From Lumbricus rubellus (lineage: Eukaryota > Annelida > Clitellata > Crassiclitellata > Lumbricidae): a stretch of 64,000 nucleotides of DNA. The DNA is taken from NCBI GenBank assembly GCA_945859605.1, contig OX243817.1, forward strand, positions 29,893,254-29,957,253. The letters run 5' to 3'. Numbering within the stretch: position 1 is the first letter of the stretch; each line of letters starts with the position of its first letter. The notes beneath the pieces were generated by a model. That model saw nothing but the letters and a program-made list of their open reading frames with translations, did no database searches and was not told where the DNA came from. The position numbers and the translations under genes were made by a program. Shown piece after piece: positions 46,371-57,600 of this stretch.

Positions 46371-47866
46371 TTCTCGAACAGCATATTTCGGATGCGCAGA
46401 TAATTATGTCATCACTAAAAATACAGATCTCCGTGATATGGAAGAAGTTCCGTTTCACGGTTTGTTTATTTTTATTCGCTATGCACCCGCTTTTGACAGC
46501 CTAAGCTAGGCTAAAGCTGGTATGACGATCAACGTGGTTTTATTAGATTAACAAACACACAATAATGAAACGAATTAAATATATTATTTTAGACAGCTAT
46601 AGTTAATGTTTACTATGGTCTCATATTTTTGCAAGCAACCATTAATCCATTATTAGCAATTACGGTCGTTCAAAACATTTAGTTTTTAGCCAAACCGCAG
46701 AGAATATGTTACAGTAAGATTCTACGTAAGGACAAAGTTAGTTTATGGTCCTCAAATGTAGGTAAGTAAGTAAATAAGTAAGTAAGTAACTAACTAACTA
46801 AGTAAGTAAGTATAGCCTTTGCAAACGCACAATGGGACATGGACAGTAATGCAATATAGCACATAGAAGTAATAATAAAGAAAAGTAAAATGCATAAAAG
46901 TGAGGTAAAACAGATGTTAATAAGTGTAAAGCATTCTAGTGATAAAATCCTTTCTTGGTTAACTGTCACCCTGATTGGTCTCATTTTCTAATTAAACAAA
47001 TAAGTTTACAACTTGCAATTCCACGTTCTGACTTTCTAATTTACAAGGTTGTGCGGGCGTGGACGCAAAGAGTGATATGATTCATGATTCATGAACCGGA
47101 GAGAGTAAATCATCATCATGGGAGACATGCCCAGGGTAGGGAACGTATTCAATTAGTGTATGTATGCAGGAACGCAACGGTCTGTATCAAAATCTTTGGT
47201 CTGTATCAAGGAGGAGGGCGATGCGAATGATCTACTCGGACGATTACGTAATATACCTTACCTCCATTGATAGTTCGCGCTAATAAACATGATGGCTGTG
47301 ATCTTGTATGGATTATGTGTCTTTGGTTAATGCGCCTCCTTCGAAAGTGAAAATTTTAGGCGTGTTTTGTTTTTTTGAGCGGACTTTTGCCTGATCTAGG
47401 TAGGCGATATATAAAGATTATAATTTAGATGCATCCAGTGCTGTTGCCAGTTGTGATAAAAGTGAATGAAATACCAGTGTGCATGTGGTTTAGCTAAAGT
47501 TTTGTCCATACCCAATCTACTTCTCAATTTAGTTGGGAATCCACCATACTCTCGAAATTATGTGTTTGGTTTCATAATTTAGAATATTTGCGTATATCTC
47601 TCATTTCTGAGTAATTCCGATTTATTATTCAGGAGATTGGCCGTATTGGTTTTGGGAACGATATAAAATTTTGTTTCCAGGAGTTGGGTCCATTTAGCAT
47701 TTTTGAAGAAACCGCTTTGGGGCTTCCGGTAGACCTGGAGTGTGCTAACATGGATATTGGCTGAAGAGAATGGGCACCATTTTTTATAGCCAACTCCATT
47801 AGGTGGGGTTTATTCATTCCAACCACCATTAAAATGGCCACTTGTAGCAACTACGTTGACGGTTGC
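46371..47866. other. Spacer without a supported gene
   Basis: Includes a (GTAA)n microsatellite at 46760-46813. A weak reading frame on the minus strand near 47629-47860 has no recognisable family (see findings). Confidence 0.5.
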
Positions 47867-48003
47867 CAGTGCTAAAAGTGTAAAAAAAATAAGTGCCTGG
47901 ACGCCCCTTACATTTTCAGGTGTGCTGGCCAAATAAGTGGCAGGACGCAATAGAGATTTTAAAATAAGTGCCAGGATGCCGTCCTGCCACACTTTAAACC
48001 CTG
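47867..48003. mobile_element. 137-bp hAT-type MITE with 8-bp target duplication
   Basis: Ends CAGTGCTAAAAGTGT and CACACTTTAAACCCTG are imperfect inverted repeats. ACGGTTGC flanks both sides (47859-47866 and 48004-48011). The interior holds AATAAGTGCCTGGACGCC and an inverted CAGGATGCCGTCCTGCC. A relative is at 37207-37352, and its right end appears again near 59770-59783. Confidence 0.85.
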
Positions 48004-48642
48004 ACGGTTGCATAAAACTGTGTTCCAGTAGCATAACCTTCATAGTTTCTCTGGACAGCCCACTCTGACTCGATGCAGCATAGTGAATCATCTGAGGCTT
48101 TTGAAGGTCAGAGGTATAAAGCTTGTAAAGGAGTGAACCTGAGGTAGGCTATACCATAATGAGATGAAGGTCCAGGCAGAGCGTGAAGACTCAAAGATGA
48201 CAGAGTGGTCAGAAAAAGGGTCGCTTGAGCTCCTCAGCCTCTCTCTTCCACTGTCTTGGAAATGCCAGAAGACTATCTTATAAATGTTAGTCCACCAGAC
48301 TTAGGACGGGAGCGCCTCTGGATGGCACTTTATAGATGTTCATTGTTCACAGTTCAATTGCAATTTCAAATTGTTGTTAGAACTACGTGTATTCTAAGTA
48401 TTCCACAAGCTTCTACATATCAGTTTATGCCAGAGAACTAAATTATATTGAAGTATAACATGAGTTTCGAAAGTGTTTGTGCTTTAGCCTAATTAATCCA
48501 TTTTATGCCAATTTCTATTTTTTGGCTGATTTTCTCATGCACATTAAAATTTGTCAGCATGATCTTTTATTTTCAGCTCAGCAAACCTGTCTGTGTTCCA
48601 GGTGTCTGACTGTAAGCTTTGCAATACTGATGAAAAACAAGT

Positions 48643-51600
48643 ATGGCTTCTGTTCCACCTGAAAGAGATGCTACGGTAAGCGACTGAATAGAAGTCCCTC
48701 AGCAGGTGTTTGTTGCTTGATTACAAGAACAATGATCGTCTGTCTTAACCCTTTACTGCCGGAGGGTATAGGATTTCCCATACCATTTACTACCATCTCG
48801 GCATTAAAGGGTTAAATAACCTTTGTCTATATAGTTGCATTTTGAATAGTTTTAATTTTCTAACTGCAGCAGGGGTTTTACTTTTTATTTGCTGAAGACA
48901 TGTTTAGTTTATGATTCTGTTTAAAAGTTTTTGTTATTGCATGTTTTCAACATAACTAATGTTTTTACAATGTATTTGCATGGCCTGCCCCTAATCCCCG
49001 CTCCGTCCATCATCCCGAACATGGTTTGACTCATCAAACAAACCATGTTCGGGATGATGGACGGAGCGGGGATTAGGGACAGGCCATGCAGAGAGTGGTT
49101 AGACGACATCAAGGACTGGTGCGGTTCGGAAATACACCAAGCGAGCAGAGCGGCACAGGAAAGAGACAAATGGAAACGGATTGTGAGCCATGCGGTTGAC
49201 ACCTACGGGCACTGAGCCCATGGACCATGATGATGATGATGATGATTTGTAAGGTGCTGGATCTGTTCAGTTTGAAATCGAAATGTAAACTGGATTCTGT
49301 TACCAGTTAGATTGAGCAGTTGAATTGCATGGCTTTGTGCAGTTTTATCGGTGCAACTTATGGTATTGCATGATATTAATTTAGCTTTTCAGCATGGGAT
49401 ATTTATGACATGCCTCTACTTGAGTTGAATATAAGATTATTTTCGGCATGCAGGGAATCTTTTGCAAGCACAGAACGTTGTTTTCTCATTCTTTGTCACA
49501 GGATATAGAGTTCCGGAGAGCCGTTAGGATAAAGATCGGTGATGTTTCTGACGCTGTGCCAAGAGCTTCAAATCTTGTGGCTGTCTGCAATAAATATGAC
49601 CTGATCTTTGTTGGCTTTGCACAAGGTACGGTCTAATGCTTTCTCAAATGACGTTTCAGTGTATATTAACCCTTTAATTATGGAGGGTATAGGATTTCCC
49701 ATACCATTTACTACCATCTCGGCATTAAAGGGTTAAGCAACTAAGAGAGGTTCTCTGACTTTCGATGTTTGTGAAAGTATGCACCTTAAGATGACATTAC
49801 TTGACTTTCCCAGATGTCTCATAATCTCATTAAGCCGCTGTTTTATAGGAGCGTGGAACTGTGCATTGAGCGTTTGACATGTGGGAACTTTTTAGCTACT
49901 GCCCATTCTTTAAAAGGAGTATTGTAATTAATTATCGATGCGCTGAATTTAAAGTGGGTTATTAGTGAGCTGCTATTTCAGGTTTTCGAGTCTTGCGAGC
50001 ATCAGGTGTTGACTCAAGAATTGTATCGAGTGCTAAGTTGAGTCAGCACACTATCGAGGACTTTGGATTCTTGGCGACTGTGCCGCTGGATGGACCACCG
50101 CTTCACATGGCGGTCAGCAGTGATGGACTGACACTGTCCGTTGGCGTCAAGAAAAATGGATTGATATTTGCTGAGTTTTTTGACATTCGAGCATTTGCCC
50201 ACCAGGTAAATATAGCGATCTGTGCATTTTGATTGCTGTTAGCAGAATCAGATTGTATTGTGTATGTATTTACATATGTAAGTATGTTTGTGTGTTTCTA
50301 AAAGCAACAGACAAATTGTTGTAGGTGTACTTAGCAGAATTGACAGTACGGCTACTAAGTACTTACTTAGTACTTAGTCCTTCTCATGCAGGTCTGCACA
50401 TCGGGCAATGCATCTCCTCCACTCATCCCTGTCCATTGCCAGTTCTTCAGCTTCCTCCCACGACATCTCCAGATATCTCGTCATCTTTGATAGTGTACTG
50501 CCTTCTACTAAATACTTTAATGCGGTTAAGGCTGTTAGCACATTATTGTCTATGTTGTGAATTTTTATGTTTTATGCTCCATACTATTTCATTGTTATTA
50601 CAGAATTTTTCTTTTGTTTCATAAATTTATTGTAAATTTTATTTATTTGTTGCAAATATTAGACAGTTGCACAATTTTAGTGAGTTAATTTTGTACATGA
50701 ATTAAGATCTATTTTACTTTTTTTGACTTGTTGGACATTTAACTTAAATTTAGTTGAGGTCATTAAATTTTGTGTTAAATAGGACAAAGTTCCAGCACGG
50801 TTTCTCGAAGTCAATCTAACTTCCAACTCGGATGATTATCTCATGGATCTTGTGTGGAATCCCGGTCTCGAGTTCTCTACCGTCTTTGCCGCATGTGTGT
50901 CCGATGGAAGTGTCTGCTTGTATGAGGTGAAGAACACAACGCTCGGTATACTCGCCAGTCTGAAATGCACGGCTCAGGCGACATGTCGTAAGTTTCTTTA
51001 ATTTCTTAGCTACATTATTTCTTGTGGTTAGCTAATAGCCCAAGCTGTTAATTTGTCTTTACTTCTGAAAATAAATGGATCGAAGAAAAAGGCATTTTTT
51101 ATGCAGCCATATATGGGTAATTTAATTTTAAAACTAAGTATTTAGCATATGATTAATATTATTCATTCATAATATTAATCATATGCTAGAAATGGCATGT
51201 GAAAATTGAAATCTAAAAAAATGTTTACGATTGTCTCCATCTGCTTGCGTTTCATGTTGGATTGATTCTGTGGACTGCATTTAATGTTCCAGTTGTCATG
51301 ATTCGTTACTGTTTTTTTAGTTTGTTGGAGTCCAAAGGGTAAGCAGCTCGTTGTTGGCAAGAGCACAGGCGCACTCGTCCAATACGATCAGCAGCTGAAA
51401 GAGAAGAAGGTTATTCCTTTCCCTGGCGATGTTTACGGAGGAGGCGTGTCATGTTCCGGTAGGTAACCGCAACTGCAGAATTTCTCAAAGCATATTTCAA
51501 ATACAGTTTATGTATTTAAGTTGCTTGTTGCTGTAAACATGACACTCTGAAACACAGATACGTTAAGTTAAACAACATAATTATTTTTTGGTGCTACGTG

Positions 51601-54600
51601 AATTGTCTAGATTCGTGCTTTACCGACTGTTACATCTGGTCACAATAAAAATCTTCATTAAGCTATTGATTGATTGATTAAGCTATTGATTGATTGACTG
51701 ATTGATTAAGCTATTGATTGATTGATTGATTGATGGATGGATGGATATGCCTATGTATTTGTAATGAGGTGCAGGTTTGTTTTCTTGTTGATGTTATCAG
51801 TGGTTGATGTATTCTGGGAAAGCACTCAGGTATTCTTCGCGGCTTATCATCCCAAAGGAAGTGATTCGCAAGAGCAGCCGTGGCTTGTCATGATAACGGC
51901 CACAGTAAGTGTGCAGTTCTGTTGCTTCATGCTTTTCCAGTTTTTTGGTGGAGGACTTTGTTTCACTGGACTTACCTAGAGTTTGCCTTGGACAATGATT
52001 TTGTATTGTAGTTTGTTTGTGCACTTCTTATAGCGCCCCTTCAAGCTCTCTCTCTTTCTACTCAGAGGCGCTCCCGAATGCAGAGCGGACACTGCATCAT
52101 AGTTTCACGCTGAAGCGCTGAGCAATTGCGAGTGAAGAACTTGCCCAAGGTCCCTACGCGGGCTTGAGGGTGGATTCGAAGCTTGAACCTTCCGGCTCCA
52201 AGGAAACGACGTCACCACTACGCCACCGCGCCCCATAGAGTAGTAACCGTTGATTGATGACTTTTAAAAGCAATTGTACAGTACTAGATATTTGCCTTCC
52301 TGCTTCCTCCATCCATCAATCTCTCCCTGCCTTCATTCCTGCCTGCCTGCCTACATCTCCCAGATTATTCTGTCTTAACCCTTCAACGACCAGCTACATA
52401 TGTTTTCGATGCATTTTAGTACACACTGTTGTTAAAGGGTTAAAAGACAATTGCTTTCATAAGACATCGTTAATATTTATACTTCTAGGCTCAATAAATT
52501 GTTTGATTGATTGATTGACTGATTGATTGATATACAATTATACATGCATCCAGAAATTGGCTTAATGCACATATAAATCTACCAGGCAAGGGTAAACTGG
52601 TTTTTATTTGTTGTGCATTTAATGTTAATGTAAGTTTTTTTAAACCTGCTTTACAGAAAGAAGGAGTGTCGCATGTACATCATGAAGATGTTTGCTTTGG
52701 AAGCGACAGCAAATCTGTTGCTTTACAGAGATATTACTTCCATGCTCTGCCTGAATGGTAATTTTTGAACTCTTGTACAGTGTCCTTTCCTTCAGCCTCA
52801 GCTGAGCTACGGCGCTATATAAATCGTCTTATTATTATTATTATTATTATTATTAATTGTTTCTCTTGCCCACTTATGTGTGTTCTAATAGACGCTGATT
52901 GTCTTGTAGTGCTTTATCATCTGCATCGTAAAGACAGTGCCAGTGATGATGCCATGAGTTTATGATTGCATGTCCAGCACTGCACTGACCCAATGAACAG
53001 TAGTACCTTGGGAATTGTTCACTGCCAAAGATCATAGGCCAAAGATCAGGAAAAAAGTTACTTGCTGTGTTGGACATGGGAGTTTTACTTTTTAACTATA
53101 CATCAAGTTATAGACCTATACAAATATAGAGAAATGAATAAAGTTGATAGTTTGCTGTTAATTGTCAATTTCAAAGCGTTTCTGCTATTTCTTTTGTTAA
53201 TGTTGACATATCGAGGGTTGACAAGCATGAATGCACATATCACATGCTATAAACCTATGATAGTTACGTGCCTTTGCTTCTAAGCCTTGGATATTTACGT
53301 TATAGAACTTAACGTGTTTGCAGTCATTACACAGTTGGAATGTGTTGTTATTGGTTTGTTTGGCGGTGGTTGTTACAGGGACATGATAATCTGTTCTTCG
53401 TCGACCGCCCTTGAGACGAGCGTACTTGGTCGCCAACTGGAGAACAAGGTCTGTTTGTGTGAACGTTGCCCCTTCCCAATACCTTTAGAAATTATATGTA
53501 TAGTGAATTGATGCATACAGAAAGACAAGTTTAGATTATTCCTCGTGCTCATGTGGGTAAGTTGTTTCATGTATCTTGTATGTCGTTCTCCATGGTTTCT
53601 TTCACTTTTCTTGTGTTGTTAAGAAGAAGTAATAATAGTCTTAAAGTTTGATCACCTGTCGCCTTTGCTGCTCACGTTCTTGGCACTTTAACAACAAGCT
53701 GTACTGGTTTCCCAGTCACTTCTGGAACATATTCGTCATTAAAGGGTTAAGTCTGTCCACTTCTTTGCAATCTTACAATCCAATTCCACGTTTCTTTTTC
53801 CTCCTTATCTGCTGACTAACTACATTTATTAAACTGACTGAAATTTAGGCCGAACAAACGTATATGCTTCTGTAATTGATTCCTTCTGAAAGGATATACT
53901 TCATTCATTTCATGAATTTATATAGCGCCCTTCAAGAAATCATCTCAGATTTGTTCCCAGTTCAACCACGGTGCAACAAAAAGGTTAAGGAGACGGTAAA
54001 ACACCGATGAGTTAATCCTAGGTAACAGGTGCATCTCCAATGGGAGACTATTCCAGAAAGATGGATCGACCTACGAAGAAAACAATGTTGACAGGTTGAG
54101 GTTCCCACACGAGGGACCGTCTTTACATGCATAAATATTGCTGCGTGTAATGTGTATGGACTCAGTGCATTAATGAGCTACGTGGTTGTAACTTTGTTCT
54201 GTTGAATTTGTGTAAATTTTCAGAGCGTGTGGGAGAGATGCGTTCTGGCAGACGCTGGTAGACCAGAAATTCCGATGGTGGAATACGTGGAACATTATCC
54301 GAGAGGAATCGGTGTCAGCCTGAACTCAGCGCATCCTGTCGAACTCAGTTAGTTGTTGACATTTCTGTTTTCTCGTCTGTTCGCAATCATTTTTACTGTC
54401 TGAAGTCATTAAGATTTCATTCATTTATTCAAGTATTTATATAGCGCCTCTTCAAGGAAACTACTCAGAGGTGCTCCCGACTCCAGTACGGCCAAACAGA
54501 ACAGTTTTTAAGTGTTTATAGAATGTGTCAGAGGGAACAGGCGAAGCTCAAGTGGGAGGGCATGCTAAGTTGTCTGCCTACAAGGCAATAGTTTATTTTG

Positions 54601-57600
54601 TATTCTGCAGTTCGGCAAGTTTTTGTGTTCTTTGTTTAAAACTAACATGAGTGTGGTAGTATCTGCTGTGCATGGCTGGCTAAAGGCATTTAGCTAAACC
54701 TCATGGTACAGTGGTGTACATATATGTCTTGCATAACCAACACTTCTTGCACTTCTTCAACTTCTTTGATTTGAAAGAGTCCAACATAAACAAATAAATA
54801 TTTTCGGGGATGTTGTATTTTCTGTGCGATGTAATTTCAGACGAGACTCAGTCGCTGCCTTCGTGTCCTCTGCTGCTCCTCCTCTCCACAGATGGCACTC
54901 TGCTCTGCTTCCACGTCATCTATCTCCGACCTGGAGCTGCTGCGATCACTGTGGTTGCGGAGAAGATCAGCGCAGACGGTGAAAGGAGAAGTCCGTTCAA
55001 TATGGATGGTGAACGGAAGAGTTTGTGTATGTATATGATAAACGTTCGTCTATTGGCATTTATTATTGTATTTCTTGTGGATATGGTTGTATTAGGATAT
55101 GTATCCTCATGGATAAAGTCAGGATAGCAAGGCAGATGATGAACTGGACTCCGGAGGGAAGACGCGGAAGAGGCAGACCAAAGAAAAACTGGCTGCAAAC
55201 CATCAGGGAAGACTTTAAATGCATGGACATGACATGGGGCGAGGCGATACAACTGACAGTGGACAGAGAGAAATGAGGAGCTGCATTGCCCGATGTGCAG
55301 AATTGCACGAAAAGGACTGGTGATGATTAGGATATGAAAACATCTAAACATCTAGCTATTATTATAATGGGACATAGAAACACGTGAGCAATTCATGTAT
55401 TAATACTACTAATGATGCTGCTAATGATGAAGGTGACAATGATGAAAGTGATGTTGGTAATGATGAATTTGTGGCTGGGTAAAGAATAACTTAGCAAACA
55501 TGCTGCTGCGATACCACATCGCTGTCGTTTAAAGATGTCATGCTAAATAGGATTTTTCTTTTGTGCAGTTACAGCCGTAGAAACGGATTCGAAGCCAAGC
55601 CAGTCTGTGGCGCCGGCCAGTCAGACGGCCTTTTCTGGTCAACCTATCTATGGTGGTCAACCCGCTAGAGGACAGCCTGCTTTTGGGGGTCAGCTTCCCT
55701 TAGGAACTCAAGCTGGCTTTGGAAATCAGGCTGTATCTTCTGGAAGCCAGTCAGCATTTGGAAGTCGGGCTGCCTTTGGAAGTCTAACATCTGCCGGGTC
55801 TAACCAGTCAGCGTTTGGAGGTCAGACATCTGCCGGTGGCCAACTGGCCTTTGGGGGTCAAACTGCTTTAGGAAGTCTGTCCTCCACCCTTGGAAGTCAG
55901 ACTCAGACTGGTTTTGGTGGTCAGACATCTTCTGGAGATCAGCCGTCGTTTGGAGGGGGGCAGATTGCTAACATCGGCCAGACTAACAGCGGTGGACTGT
56001 TTGGTCAAGCCGTGCCACCCGTGAAAGGTCAGCCACATCCTGCTGGATCGAATAGCCAGCTTCCATTTGGAGGTATGACTCAGTCAACGGCCCAGGTCAG
56101 ACCGCCTCCCCCATCAGGACCAGCAGGGGGTGACGGACCCAAACCGCAGCTGACCTTTGGTGGATCGAGGGGACAAGCGGATGTAGGCTTCCAGCCTCCG
56201 AAGCCAACCGAACAGCCGCTGAATCTGGCGGCACAAACGATGACATCGACTGGCGCGGAACAAGCATCTCCGTTTTCCAAACAGCTGCCATCTTATTCTG
56301 CGTTCGGATTGCAGAAGCCGCTGGAAACTCCGTCTGCTGCGACGCCTAAGATGCCGACAGCCGCACTGCCAGACCTCGCGAGAGGGTTGCAGGCGTCAGC
56401 GTTTGCGTCGACTCCAGCGGCCAATACCATGTTTGGAGCGTCGTTAAATCTTGGTAGACCTCTTGACCAGTCTACACCTGCTCATCCCGTTCAGGCGCTT
56501 GTCAAACCTTCAACGGCGAACGCAGCGTCTTTCGGCGTCCCTGCGCAGCCGAAACCAACGGCCCATGCGACGGGTGGTCCGGCTAAGGTGTTGGTTTCCG
56601 GTGGTGCCGGTAAATCTCCTGCTGGGCCAGCGACATTGTCTGCAGGTGCGTCGTTTGGAGTGAAGGTGCACGCGACAAGAAATGACGACCAGGAGTCAGG
56701 TAATGAATGAGATTTTATGTACTATGTTTTATGCTCTGCTTTTTAACCAGTTGGTTCAGTGTTTTTGCTCCAAAATATAATATATTTTGTAAAGACTGTT
56801 CAAAGGAATTTATTTCCCCCGTCATAAGGTAAAAATGTGTATGTATAAAATCAGGTAGAAGAGCAATCGGGAGTGGTGATGCGCAGTGGTGTGAGTTGTT
56901 TATGACTTCATCTTGTGGTGTGTCTTGGTGTTATGAGGTGGTTGGTGTTCAGGTGAGATGGCAACATTTCACCAGTGGCTGTTGAAATTATGACAAAGCA
57001 CTGCATGTCATCGGTTACGCTTCTAAGACTGTGCACTGTGCAATGCACACTGGGATCAACAAGCTAACATTGATCACGGTTAATTTCATTTCCTGCATTA
57101 CCAGTGTGTGTGTTGTTGGTGTGTGTGTGTGTTGGTATGTGTGTGTATGTGTGTGTGTGTTGGTATGTGTGTGTGTGTTGGTGTGTGTGTCCGGATATTT
57201 ATCCTAAGTGATGTCTTCTAAATTCTTCTTCTAAAGTGAGAAACGTCTTTAACCCTTTAATGCCGAGGTGGTAGTAAATGGTATGGGAAATCCTATACCC
57301 TCTGGCATTAAAGGTTCAAAGTGATTGGTGTGCATGTGTATATATGATAGGAAATGTAGATTCGTTGCCATATATTGGAGCCTTTTAGACTGATGTGTCA
57401 TTAAGAACGTTAGAGAAACCAACTTCTGTTGAAAAGTAATTTTTTTGATTGCAGTTCAGCCTGCAAAAGCCGCTGGAAAACAATCGGCTGATCAATCAGA
57501 CTATCCGTTCTGGAAGTACATCATTGACGAGGTAATTTGTTGATTGTTACATATCCATTTCTATGGCACTATTTAGTTTTAGAATGCAATAATTATAATT

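Noticed and set aside
55607..56710. Separate glycine/glutamine-rich gene
   Set aside because: Splice phases on both sides join it to NUP214 exons 10 and 12; the apparent stop at 56710 lies past the donor at 56700.
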